From positions 1-55,575 of the forward strand of contig SLKI01000013.1 of the NCBI GenBank assembly GCA_007134695.1: a stretch of DNA of 55,575 bases. Reading direction: 5' to 3'. The DNA is from Balneolaceae bacterium (lineage in GTDB: Bacteria > Bacteroidota > Rhodothermia > Balneolales > Balneolaceae). Position numbers and translations under genes: made by a program. The notes under the pieces were generated by a model, which saw only the letters and a list, made by a program, of their open reading frames with translations, made no database searches and was not told the origin of the DNA. Below, piece after piece: positions 37,338-45,836 of the stretch; within the stretch, counting starts at the first letter, position 1; each line of letters begins with the position of its first letter.

Positions 37338-38312
37338 ATGTACAATTTTGCGTTAACAGGATTGGCGGGGTATATCGCACCACGGCACCTTAAAGCGATT
37401 AAAGAAACCGGCAATCGGCTTGTTGCCGCTGCCGACCCGCACGACTCGGTTGGCATTATCGACAGTTACTTTCCAGAGGCGAGTTTTTTTACAGAGGTTG
37501 AAAGGTTCGACCGGCATCTTGAAAAATTACGAAGAGAAAGCGACGACCTTAAAGCCGATTACTTGACTATCTGCTCGCCCAATCATCTTCATGATGCCCA
37601 CATTCGGCTTGCACTCCGTGTGGACGCTCACGCAATCTGTGAGAAACCGCTGGTGATTAAACCCTGGAATCTGGATGCATTACAGAAACTGGAAGAGGAG
37701 TATGGAAAAGAGGTCTATACCGTATTGCAGCTTCGTGTTCATCCCGATCTGATCGAATTAAAGAATCAGCTCGACCGTCAATTCAAAGACAACGGCCGCA
37801 GATACAAAGTACGTCTTACCTATATCACTTCGCGCGGAATGTGGTATCGATATTCCTGGAAAGGAGATGAGGAGAAGTCAGGCGGGATTGTCACAAATAT
37901 CGGCATCCATTTTTTCGATCTTCTGATGTGGCTATTCGGCACACCTCAAACAGTTGAGCTGCATCACCGCGGAGAGGAGCGAGTGGGCGGCTTTCTGGAA
38001 CTGCCCCGTGCCGATGTAGAGTGGTTCCTTTCGCTCAACAGTAATGACCTTCCGGATGATATGACGCCGGGGCAGCGAACCTGGCGCTCGATCACAGTCG
38101 ATGAAGGGGAAGTTGAGTTCAGCACCGGTTTCAACGATCTGCACACCCGGGTCTATGAGAAAACTCTTGCGGGAGAGGGCTTTCGAATTGACGATGCACG
38201 TCCTTCGATCGAATTAGTCCACAATCTCCGGTCAATGGATGAAACTACTCGCCGTGATGGAACGGTACATCCAAATATTACCGAGCTTGAGCACGCAGCC
38301 GCAGGAAGATGA
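37338..38312 (+). CDS. wlbA: WlbA/WbpB-type UDP-GlcNAcA 3-dehydrogenase (Gfo/Idh/MocA family)
   Basis: The 324-residue oxidoreductase has an N-terminal Rossmann fold starting with ALTGLAGYIAPRHLKAI (about 5-21). It has the ICSPNHLHDAHI segment (about 87-98), the EKPL motif with catalytic lysine (CEKPLVI, about 110-116), and a C-terminal substrate domain with GGIVTNIGIHFFDLL (about 183-197). The GLAGYIAPRH start and overall pattern match WlbA/WbpB, which oxidises UDP-N-acetylglucosaminuronate at C3 to prepare 3-amination. The acetyltransferase and aminotransferase of the same pathway lie at 42508 and 43162. It overlaps the next gene by 4 bp (ATGA). Confidence 0.9.
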   Translation: MYNFALTGLAGYIAPRHLKAIKETGNRLVAAADPHDSVGIIDSYFPEASFFTEVERFDRHLEKLRRESDDLKADYLTICSPNHLHDAHIRLALRVDAHAICEKPLVIKPWNLDALQKLEEEYGKEVYTVLQLRVHPDLIELKNQLDRQFKDNGRRYKVRLTYITSRGMWYRYSWKGDEEKSGGIVTNIGIHFFDLLMWLFGTPQTVELHHRGEERVGGFLELPRADVEWFLSLNSNDLPDDMTPGQRTWRSITVDEGEVEFSTGFNDLHTRVYEKTLAGEGFRIDDARPSIELVHNLRSMDETTRRDGTVHPNITELEHAAAGR

Positions 38313-38977
38313 TTGCTATTGGAGATATTCACGGCTGTTGCCGAACTGCCGAGGCTTTGCTGGAGAAACTCGAATCTTTTCCAGATCGGAAATTGATTTT
38401 TATTGGCGATTACATCGACCGGGGGCCCTGCTCCAGGGAAGTGGTTGATCTGATGCTGGATCTGGAAAAGAGCCGCGATTGCGTTTTTTTACGAGGGAAC
38501 CATGAGCAGATGCTGCTGGATGCACTGGAGCAGGAAGATAGGGGGCACTATATGATCTGGATGAATAACGGCGGTATGCAAACACTTCACTCGTATGAGA
38601 TCTCATCAAAACAGCCTGGTGTATCTGAAATTCCTTCAGATCATCTCGATTTCTATCGTCGCACACAGTTTTATTATACTACAGAGGAATATTTCTTTGT
38701 ACATGCCGGTCTGTCACCGGAACGATTGATAGCCGAGAGTATCGAGGATCCTAGTTGCAGGCATCAATTTCTCTGGTCCCGGGACCATTTGAATGTGTTA
38801 GAACCGGTTTGGGAGAAGAAGGTAGTTTTTGGTCATACTGTTCGGCCAGAGCCAATTCGGCGTCCGGAGATGATCGGAATCGATACAGGCTGTGTTTATG
38901 ACGGGCCGGGTTATGGGAGGTTGACGGCTGTTGTACTGCCGGAAGAGCAGTTTGTACACCAGGAAAATGTCGACTGA
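38309..38977 (+). CDS. PPP-family metallophosphatase (PrpA/ApaH-like)
   Basis: The 222-residue protein has the PPP core motifs: GDIHGC at 5-10 (Asp and His metal ligands), GDYIDRG at 33-39 and RGNHEQML around 61-68. HAGLSPE (about 133-139) and FGHTVRP (about 174-180) follow. This places it with bacterial Ser/Thr/Tyr phosphatases (PrpA/PrpB, lambda phosphatase) and Ap4A hydrolases; size favours the first. It starts within the wlbA stop (ATGA). It is the only phosphatase next to the Wzc-type tyrosine kinase and might dephosphorylate it; that is inference. Confidence 0.9.
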   Translation: MIAIGDIHGCCRTAEALLEKLESFPDRKLIFIGDYIDRGPCSREVVDLMLDLEKSRDCVFLRGNHEQMLLDALEQEDRGHYMIWMNNGGMQTLHSYEISSKQPGVSEIPSDHLDFYRRTQFYYTTEEYFFVHAGLSPERLIAESIEDPSCRHQFLWSRDHLNVLEPVWEKKVVFGHTVRPEPIRRPEMIGIDTGCVYDGPGYGRLTAVVLPEEQFVHQENVD

Positions 38978-39336
38978 TCCTGACGCTGCAGGATACACTC
39001 CCTGTCGAACATTATATTTTTTTAAATAATATGCTTTTTCCCTGAAATTACTTGTGATTTTTTGGAGCAACCTTATTTTTAACCAATTCATAGAATTGAA
39101 AGAGCTGGTATTTACAAATAGATTACTATCTGAATGTTTGCAATCAAGGGTCTGTATGGCGGTGTTCAATGCCCATAACGTTCATTTTAACAGGGTCAGA
39201 CATTCAGCATTTAGTAGGTACCGGAATCATAAACTTTCTGAATAATCCAATATATTCTATAATATTCATCTGGCCAGGCTTGAGTATCGGACCGCTGAGC
39301 CTTTGAGTGAATTTGTAGTCACCGAATCGTTATCCA
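38978..39336. promoter_or_regulatory. AT-rich leader upstream of the wzc-like gene
   Basis: This 359-bp non-coding gap is distinctly AT-rich. A TATAAT hexamer at 39258-39263 lies 74 bp before the wzc start codon; a convincing -35 or Bacteroidota -33 partner is not evident. A GGCGGT motif at about 39158-39163 faintly recalls the ops/JUMPstart core but lacks the rest of that element. No credible gene is present. Confidence 0.4.
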
Positions 39337-41841
39337 ATGGCTAATCAGGAACATCCTCAGAATTCTCCAGAATACCCGAACAGTTACAGCAACGATCCGC
39401 AGTATCCCGGATCCTACGGATACGGTTACGGGCCACATCGACCGGAAGATGACGATGAAATAGATCTCCATGCACTCTTTTTAACACTTCTGCGCCGAAA
39501 ATGGTCGGTAATTTCACTAATAACAGCGGGGATTCTGATTGCTGCACTTACCATCTTTACGACCCAGCCGGTCTACGAAAGTGAGGGGACGATCGTAATT
39601 ACCGAACAGCAACAACGCAGCAGTGCCGCCGGAAGTGATCTGCAGAATCTGCTTAACACCTCTTACGGCATTGGGCTGGGCAGTACTATTGCCAATGAGA
39701 TCCTTGTAATCAAATCGAGGCAGCTTTCTCAAGAGCTTGCCGAGCGGGTCATTTCCCAGGATGTGATGGAAGATGGTCAGCGATTTCCGATTTTATGGCG
39801 TGAATATGAAGGTGTAGGCCCTTTCCCGCTTTTTTGGCGTACAATTCAGGGCGACTCTTCATTGGCAACTCGTGAGCAGATCGCCCGCAGGATTCGAAAT
39901 CGGATTGAAGTAGAGAGAGCAGAACGGGATGCCAATGTTGTACGTGTAACTTTCGAAAGCCCCTCGCCATTCGAGGCCAAGTGGATGGTCGATCAGATTA
40001 TCGATACCTATATCGAGTTTTCTGGTGAACAAAACCGTACGGCTGCAAGTTCTGCGCTCGAATTTCTGGAGCGTGAACGGACTCAGGTAGAAGAACAACT
40101 GGCTGAAAGTGAAGAGCGCCTCAAGGAGTTTATGGATAATACGGGCCTTGTTCAGATCGATGCCCAGACTGGCAGTGTCATTAACAGGATTTCGGAACTG
40201 GAGTCGCGGCGGCAGGAGATCCGAACAAACCTGGTAGCGATTGAGTCTGCCATTGAAACCCAGGAGCAGCGCCTGGATCAGATCATGCCGGGCCTTGCCG
40301 ACCGATATGCTGAAAACGTTGCACCGACACTGACGAGATATCAGAATCAACTGGCGGAGCTGGAAGCTGAACGATTGCTTCTGGTAACGCGAAATCCGGC
40401 ACTGCAGGAGAATCCTGAGGCTGAGCCGCAACTTGTTCGTATCAATAGTCAAATCGACGCTCTCAAAGAGGAGATTAACAGGCTTGCTTCCCAATTGGCA
40501 ACCGATGAGGGGGAAGAGTTCATGGCGTTTTTAAGTGATGCCGACGGTAATGTGACAACCCGGGTGAGTCAAATCCGCAGTCAGCTGATTGAGTTGCAGC
40601 TCGAACAAGCTCAGATGTTTGCGCAACAGCAAGCGATTGATGAGCGACTGCAGGCTGAAAATACCACACTCGACAATTTGCCGGAGAATATGACGCAAAT
40701 TGCAAGGTTGCGGCGCGATGTGCAGATCAATGAACAGCTATATGAATCAATTACCGCCCAATACGCCGAAACTGCACGATGGGAGCAGACTCAATATGGA
40801 CAGGGGCGTCCACTTGATTACGGAGTTTTTCCGGATCGGCCTAACCACCCGCGCAAAGCAATCTTCCTGCTGATCGGCCTGATGCTTGGAGGTATCTCCG
40901 GGGTAGGTCTTGCACTTACACGAGAAAGGCTCAATAACCAGATCGACGGTGCGGAAAAACTCAAGAGTACCGGCGCGACTCTACTGTCAGTGATCCCGGA
41001 GATGGACCCGTTTCTCAATGAGCGATATAACGGATATGAATTTGTGCGTAAAAACGGTTCGATGGTCTCGGCCAACTGGATTTCGTTTCTGGACGTCAAT
41101 TCACCGGTATCAGAAGCATACAGAAGACTGCAGAATAATATTATCTACTCCCATCCCGACAAGGAGTTCAGGACGATTATGGTAACCAGCACAGCCAAAG
41201 GAGAAGGTAAAACGACCACCTCGGTTAATCTGGCTACCATCCTGGCCGAAACCGGCAAAAAAGTACTATTGATCGATTCGGACCTGCGGATGCCTTTTAC
41301 ACATCGGCTAACCGGTTTGAAACGCAGTCCCGGACTGGTAGAAGTACTCTTTGATGATTTGCCGGTGGAAAATGTGATTCAGAAGTCGAGTGCTCCGAAT
41401 GTTGATGTTTTGACAGCCGGCAGTAATCCGCACAATCCCTCATCGGCTATACACAGCCAAAAGCTGAAAAACCTGGTTGAAGAGTTCAAAGAGCAGTATG
41501 ATCATATCATTTTCGATACACCCCCCTATGGTATTGTTACCGATGCTGCCCCTTTGATGCAACTCTCTGATGGTGTTGTAGTGGTTGTCAAGTTCGGCCA
41601 GACCCGACTTAATGAATTGAACCAGACGCTTGAAAATCTTCATCGAATCAAGGCGGAGGTTCTGGGAGCGGTGATCACCCGGTACCGATTTGAGGAGAGT
41701 GACGACTATTATTCCAATGGATATAACCAGTATTATTACTCCTATCGGGCCTACGAAGAATATCAATCGAATCGCGAAGAGGAACACCGTTCGCCGAACG
41801 AAGATTCGATCCTGACCGACCGAGACCCACCCGCACGATAG
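39337..41841 (+). CDS. wzc: Wzc-type polysaccharide chain-length regulator with tyrosine kinase domain
   Basis: The 834-residue inner-membrane protein starts with a Pro/Tyr/Asn-rich cytoplasmic stretch. A Wzz domain with a first membrane helix (about 57-77) follows, then a long periplasmic coiled coil (about 225-480) with a GNVR-like end, and a second helix (about 508-526). The C-terminal BY-kinase has Walker A TAKGEGKTT (about 618-626), Walker A' LLIDSDLRM (about 644-652) and IIFDTPPYG (about 723-731). The last 50 residues hold a cluster of about ten tyrosines (YYSNGYNQYYYSYRAYEEY), the expected autophosphorylation tail. It controls export and length of exopolysaccharide or capsule. A small SLBB protein follows 40 bp later. 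Confidence 0.95.
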   Translation: MANQEHPQNSPEYPNSYSNDPQYPGSYGYGYGPHRPEDDDEIDLHALFLTLLRRKWSVISLITAGILIAALTIFTTQPVYESEGTIVITEQQQRSSAAGSDLQNLLNTSYGIGLGSTIANEILVIKSRQLSQELAERVISQDVMEDGQRFPILWREYEGVGPFPLFWRTIQGDSSLATREQIARRIRNRIEVERAERDANVVRVTFESPSPFEAKWMVDQIIDTYIEFSGEQNRTAASSALEFLERERTQVEEQLAESEERLKEFMDNTGLVQIDAQTGSVINRISELESRRQEIRTNLVAIESAIETQEQRLDQIMPGLADRYAENVAPTLTRYQNQLAELEAERLLLVTRNPALQENPEAEPQLVRINSQIDALKEEINRLASQLATDEGEEFMAFLSDADGNVTTRVSQIRSQLIELQLEQAQMFAQQQAIDERLQAENTTLDNLPENMTQIARLRRDVQINEQLYESITAQYAETARWEQTQYGQGRPLDYGVFPDRPNHPRKAIFLLIGLMLGGISGVGLALTRERLNNQIDGAEKLKSTGATLLSVIPEMDPFLNERYNGYEFVRKNGSMVSANWISFLDVNSPVSEAYRRLQNNIIYSHPDKEFRTIMVTSTAKGEGKTTTSVNLATILAETGKKVLLIDSDLRMPFTHRLTGLKRSPGLVEVLFDDLPVENVIQKSSAPNVDVLTAGSNPHNPSSAIHSQKLKNLVEEFKEQYDHIIFDTPPYGIVTDAAPLMQLSDGVVVVVKFGQTRLNELNQTLENLHRIKAEVLGAVITRYRFEESDDYYSNGYNQYYYSYRAYEEYQSNREEEHRSPNEDSILTDRDPPAR

Positions 41842-41881
41842 CGCTTTAAAACGGGATTTAATTCGAAATAACCTGCACCAG

Positions 41882-42397
41882 ATGAAGCATTTATTGACTA
41901 CCCTTACCGCGGCTTTTCTATTTCTATATGCCGATATGGCCACAGCCCAGCTTACACAGCTTGATCGCATGGCGGAGGGGATCATTCGTATTGCCGAACC
42001 TGGCCAGCTGGCCGATTCGGTCAATGTATGGGGCGATATCAATAATCCGGGCCGATACCTGGTACCACGCGGAACTCGTGTACATGAACTAATCTCCTAT
42101 GCACGTGGCCCCAACTCGTTTCGAACTACCGAAACGATGCTCGACTGGTCCAAGTTGAGAGTGGAGATCAATATATCTCGATTTGATCCGGACAATGGAA
42201 TCGAAAATGTGGAAAGTTACCAATTCCGTTACAGCGATCCCTATCCTGCTGAGCTGCGCAATTACCAGCTGAGTAACGATGAGATTGTGATGGTGGAATT
42301 GAAACGGCGTGCCGGATTTCATGACTATGTGAGAGTTGTCGGCCCGATTGTCTCAATATTCGCCAGTGCAGCACTGATCTATTATCGGCTCGACTAA
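41882..42397 (+). CDS. minimal SLBB-domain protein with C-terminal membrane helix
   Basis: The 171-residue protein has a signal peptide (about 1-23, ending ATAQ) and one SLBB-like domain (about 47-140) with VNVWGDINNPGRYLVPRGTRVHELISYARGP. A hydrophobic C-terminal helix (about 150-166) follows, close to the end YYRLD. Wza-type exporters have a Poly_export domain followed by SLBB repeats; here the export domain is missing, so it cannot form the outer-membrane channel alone. Position 40 bp after wzc suggests a partner of the export complex, tethered by its C-terminus. The SLBB call rests on the NPGRY-VPxGTxxxELI pattern. Confidence 0.78.
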   Translation: MKHLLTTLTAAFLFLYADMATAQLTQLDRMAEGIIRIAEPGQLADSVNVWGDINNPGRYLVPRGTRVHELISYARGPNSFRTTETMLDWSKLRVEINISRFDPDNGIENVESYQFRYSDPYPAELRNYQLSNDEIVMVELKRRAGFHDYVRVVGPIVSIFASAALIYYRLD

Positions 42398-42507
42398 AGG
42401 ATTTCTGGTTTGCATTAAGCTTTGTGTTGCTCTGTATCTTGAGTTGAACGGCAGAAGTGGATCGTTTTAAATCTTCGAAGTTATCCTTGAAAAATTAGCC
42501 AGTAAGT

Positions 42508-43146
42508 ATGATTCATGAAAGCTCGTTTGTAGATGAAGGAGCCGTAATTGGTGAAGGTACCCGGGTATGGCACTTCTGCCACATCTCCTCCGATGTAACA
42601 ATCGGAGAGAATTGTGTATTTGGTCAAAATGTCTATGTGGCAGATCAGGTGAAGATCGGTAATCGTGTAAAAGTTCAGAATAATGTTTCGATCTATACCG
42701 GCTGCGTATTGGAAGATGAAGTATTTCTGGGCCCAAGTTGTGTTCTGACGAATGTTTCCAATCCGCGAAGTCAGGTCAATCGGCAAGATCTGTATGAAAA
42801 AACCCTCTTTAGGCGGGGAGCAACAATCGGAGCAAATGCAACCGTAATAAGCGGGATTGTTGTGGGCCGATATGCGTTTATCGGCGCGGGGGCAGTAGTT
42901 ACGAAAGATGTTCAGGACTATGCCTTGATCCTGGGCAATCCCGGCCGACAGCACGGCTGGATGAGTCGCCACGGTCACAAGCTCGATGGCCCGAATAACA
43001 AAGGAATCATGACCTGTCCAGAATCGGGTTTTCGATATCAATTGAAAGATGGGAAGTTGAGCTGTCTCGATCTGGATGAAGAAGAACCGTTGCCAGAAGA
43101 GCTGTCGAAAGGAGATAGACCCTATGAAGAGTATAAAGGTGAGTAA
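42508..43146 (+). CDS. wlbB: WlbB/WbpD-type N-acetyltransferase (left-handed beta-helix)
   Basis: The 212-residue hexapeptide-repeat acetyltransferase has the WbpD/WlbB opening (IHESSFVDEGAVIGEGTRVW, then HFCHISSDVTIGENCVFGQN). Repeated (I/V)G motifs follow, then EDEVFLGPSCVLTNVSNPR, and the catalytic region with GATIGANATVISG and FIGAGAVVTKDV. It would acetylate the 3-amino group of UDP-GlcNAc3NA to give UDP-2,3-diacetamido-2,3-dideoxy-glucuronate. It stands directly before the matching aminotransferase with a 15-bp gap. The C-terminal extension after the helix (MTCPESGFRYQLKDGKLSCLD) is also seen in WbpD-like enzymes. Confidence 0.92.
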   Translation: MIHESSFVDEGAVIGEGTRVWHFCHISSDVTIGENCVFGQNVYVADQVKIGNRVKVQNNVSIYTGCVLEDEVFLGPSCVLTNVSNPRSQVNRQDLYEKTLFRRGATIGANATVISGIVVGRYAFIGAGAVVTKDVQDYALILGNPGRQHGWMSRHGHKLDGPNNKGIMTCPESGFRYQLKDGKLSCLDLDEEEPLPEELSKGDRPYEEYKGE

Positions 43147-43161
43147 ACAAAGGTATCAGAT

Positions 43162-44265
43162 ATGGAATTTATTGACCTGAAGACGCAGTACCGGCGCAAT
43201 AAAGAGGAGATCGACAGAAGAATTGATCAGGTTCTTGAGCATGGACGCTATATTATGGGCCCCGAGGTAGAGGAGCTGGAAGTGCTATTGGCCGATTTTG
43301 TAGGTGTCAAACACTGTATTACAGTTAGCAGTGGTACCCACAGTCTGGAAATTGCCCTCAGGGCACTGGGTGTAGGGCCGGGAGATGAAGTCATTACCGT
43401 TCCATTCTCATGGATCAGTTCTGCCGAAGTGATTATGCTGGTAGGAGCAACCCCGGTTTTTGTAGATATCAATAAGGAGTCATTTAACATGGATGCCTCG
43501 AAAATCGAAGAGGCTGTTACGGAAAAAACAAAGGCTATCATACCTGTCAGTCTGTTCGGCCAGATGCCGGAGCTCGAGAAAATAAATGAGATCGCTGAAA
43601 AATATGAGATCGCTGTCATTGAAGATGGTGCACAAAGTTTTGGTGCGATGCGAAACGGTGTTAGGAGCTGTGGTGCTACCCATATGGGTAGTACGTCATT
43701 TTTTCCTGCGAAACCTCTTGGGTGTTATGGAGACGGTGGAGCGCTGTTTACTGATAATGACGAAATGGGTGAGACGATCAGAGCTATTCGAACACATGGG
43801 GGCAAACAGCGCCATCATCATACACATGTCGGGACGAATGGCAGGTTCGACACCATGCAGGCGGCGGTTATTCTGGGGAAATGGTCCGGGTTTGAAGAAG
43901 AAATTGAAGCTCGGAGCAGAATAGGAGCACTTTATAATGAACTACTTTACAACACTTGTCTTACACCTAAAACTCTGGATGGGAATACCCATCTATATGC
44001 TCAATACACCATTCGCGTCAATGAAGAGAGCAGAGACAAGATCGTAGCCGGAATGAAAGATAGCGGGATTCCTGTAGGGGTGTATTATCCAAAATGTTTT
44101 CATGAACAGCCGGTATTTGAACACCTGGGTTATAAGTATGGGGATTTTCCCATTTCAGAGAGTGCATCGAGAACCGTATTGAGCCTTCCCATGCATCCCT
44201 ATCTGAGCCGTGAACAACAAGAGATCGTAGTGGATCAGCTACATCGACAGGTCGATTTACATTAG
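43162..44265 (+). CDS. wlbC: WlbC/WbpE-type PLP-dependent aminotransferase (DegT/DnrJ/EryC1/StrS)
   Basis: The 367-residue sugar aminotransferase opens with MEFIDLKTQYRRNKEEIDRRI, typical of WbpE. It has the SSGTHSLEIALRALGVGPGDEVI segment (53-75; quoted in part), the PLP-stacking region VIEDGAQSFGA (about 152-162) and the Schiff-base lysine in SFFPAKPLGCYGDGGA (about 178-193). It aminates the 3-keto sugar made by WlbA. The normal second Asp/Glu and His/Asn patterns of the family are present. It is followed by a clear intrinsic terminator, so it ends the transcript that likely begins at or before wzc. Confidence 0.93.
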   Translation: MEFIDLKTQYRRNKEEIDRRIDQVLEHGRYIMGPEVEELEVLLADFVGVKHCITVSSGTHSLEIALRALGVGPGDEVITVPFSWISSAEVIMLVGATPVFVDINKESFNMDASKIEEAVTEKTKAIIPVSLFGQMPELEKINEIAEKYEIAVIEDGAQSFGAMRNGVRSCGATHMGSTSFFPAKPLGCYGDGGALFTDNDEMGETIRAIRTHGGKQRHHHTHVGTNGRFDTMQAAVILGKWSGFEEEIEARSRIGALYNELLYNTCLTPKTLDGNTHLYAQYTIRVNEESRDKIVAGMKDSGIPVGVYYPKCFHEQPVFEHLGYKYGDFPISESASRTVLSLPMHPYLSREQQEIVVDQLHRQVDLH

Positions 44266-44296
44266 AAAATTCTAATATTTCTTCTCTTAAGCCGAA

Positions 44297-44343
44297 GCCT
44301 GACAGTAAACTCCTCAATTCCTGTATACTGTCGGCATTTTTTC
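44297..44343 (+). terminator. intrinsic terminator after wlbC
   Basis: The stem pairs GCC(T)GACAGTA (44297-44307, one bulged T) with TACTGTCGGC (44326-44335) around an 18-base loop. It is followed by ATTTTTTCC (44336-44344). Position 31 bp after the wlbC stop and the T-run support a Rho-independent terminator on the plus strand. Confidence 0.7.
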
Positions 44344-44681
44344 CTTCATGCCAATTTAAATTTCCCAGAATAATTAAAGAAAATTAAAATAAATAATTTG
44401 AAGTTTCTACGGTATATCCCTTCCTTGGATTAACAATGAATAACCTGTGAGACATCGAGTGAAATTGCGTTTGCGTTGATGTACTAGACTGACAGGATTT
44501 TTGGGGAGGGGAGAATCTCTCTTAGATCTGCTGTAACAGTGTGAACTGTTGAAAGCAGGGGTCGCCACATCATGCGTGCATTTCATTGAAAAGGGTCCAA
44601 GAGGTAAGTCTTATCATGTTGTTCACCTGTAGGCTACAGGATTATTGATGCTTTGGGGAATGTGTTAAAAGGGGTTACGTC
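44344..44681 (+). promoter_or_regulatory. structured leader upstream of the sugar transferase gene
   Basis: No gene is present. Several short stems occur in the last 180 bp: GAGA-ATC-TCTC near 44512-44522, AACAG-TGTGAA-CTGTT near 44534-44549, and CCTGTAG-G-CTACAGG near 44627-44641. The last ends about 40 bp before the start codon. An A-rich block (about 44373-44400) precedes them. The series of stems suggests a structured 5' UTR or attenuator. I recognise no known riboswitch consensus, and no ops/JUMPstart element. Confidence 0.45.
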
Positions 44682-45815
44682 ATGAAATACCAGTCTGAAT
44701 TACGTAAAAAGAGGAATTTTAACCCGGATGTCATGCTGCGAAAGCAGGATCGGAAAGCCGGGATTGATGGGACCATACTGATTGCCCGGTCCGATCTCTA
44801 TTTTGCTGCAGAACGTGAACTGCGGCTATTCTTACGAAAATGTATAAGGAACGTCTCACCACGCGAATTTTTCTGGGTTCACACCAAAGATGAGCAGGAT
44901 TTACCGATCACTCCGACTCGTTACAAAGGAATCGTCAACTTTCAGCGCATTAACGATATTCAGAGGCTCGACAACTGGCTGAAGAACGTCAATTACCGAC
45001 TTCTTAACGGTATGGTTCATGTGGTCCATGTGGAAACCAAGCAGCAACGAAAGAAGCGAATCCTGGCCAAATACCCGCCGGTGATACGGTCACTCCATTA
45101 CTCTATGGACTTTGTTTTTAAACGCTTTTTCCCAAAATGGGGACCTACCCGGCGGTTGTATCATAAAATTAACAAAGGGCGTAATCGTGTGATGAGCCTG
45201 GCAGAAACGATGGGAAGATTGTCTGCAGCCGGTTTTGCCATTGTGGATCATATGAGTTTCGGTGGGAAAACCTGGATCGTTACTTGCAAAAAAGGTGCAC
45301 CATCAGGAAAAAAAGTTTCCATGGGTGCGATTTGCAGGCTCAAGAGAATCGGCCTGGGGCGTAAAGCATTCAATGTTTATAAACTTCGAACAATGCATCC
45401 CTATTCGGAGTTTATTCAGGATTTTGTCATGGAACAAAATAAATTGAGGGAAAACGGCAAGGTGGAAAACGATTATCGTATTACGCGCTGGGGGGGATGG
45501 ATGCGTCGTTTCTGGATTGACGAACTCCCGATGCTGGTTAACTGGTTAAAAGGGGAGATGAAGCTCGTTGGCGTCAGGCCGTTAAGCCGCAGTTACTTCG
45601 ATCTCTATCCGAAAGAGCTACAGGATCTGCGTATACGGGTCAAGCCGGGCTTGGTGCCACCCTATTATGCTGATATGCCACAAACTCAGCAGGAGATCTA
45701 TCAATCGGAGAAAAACTATATTAAGTCCTATCTGAAGAATCCGGTTCGTACCGATGTTACCTACTTTAGCAAGGCTATTTGGAACATCATCTTCCGGGGT
45801 GCAAGAAGCAGTTGA
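44682..45815 (+). CDS. initiating sugar transferase with N-terminal methyltransferase-like domain
   Basis: The 377-residue protein has an N-terminal domain (about 25-212) shared with the stand-alone protein at 36171-37151. A C-terminal bacterial sugar transferase (PglC/WcaJ) catalytic domain follows (about 220-377) with VYKLRTMHPYSEF, FWIDELPMLVNWLKGEMKLVGVRPLSR (quoted in part: IDELPMLVN and VGVRPLSR) and KPGLVPPYYADMP. Such enzymes move sugar phosphate to undecaprenyl phosphate to start glycan assembly. Here the usual multi-helix N-terminus and the re-entrant membrane helix of PglC are not obvious; no long hydrophobic stretch is present. Comparable fusions occur in Bacteroidota (from memory). 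It is preceded by a structured leader. Confidence 0.88.
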   Translation: MKYQSELRKKRNFNPDVMLRKQDRKAGIDGTILIARSDLYFAAERELRLFLRKCIRNVSPREFFWVHTKDEQDLPITPTRYKGIVNFQRINDIQRLDNWLKNVNYRLLNGMVHVVHVETKQQRKKRILAKYPPVIRSLHYSMDFVFKRFFPKWGPTRRLYHKINKGRNRVMSLAETMGRLSAAGFAIVDHMSFGGKTWIVTCKKGAPSGKKVSMGAICRLKRIGLGRKAFNVYKLRTMHPYSEFIQDFVMEQNKLRENGKVENDYRITRWGGWMRRFWIDELPMLVNWLKGEMKLVGVRPLSRSYFDLYPKELQDLRIRVKPGLVPPYYADMPQTQQEIYQSEKNYIKSYLKNPVRTDVTYFSKAIWNIIFRGARSS

Positions 45816-45836
45816 ATTTACTTGTTCCGGTCGATT

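Noticed and set aside
39150-39175. GGCGGT motif upstream of wzc as an ops/JUMPstart element
   Set aside because: Only the six-base core is similar; the flanking consensus and the usual position are missing.
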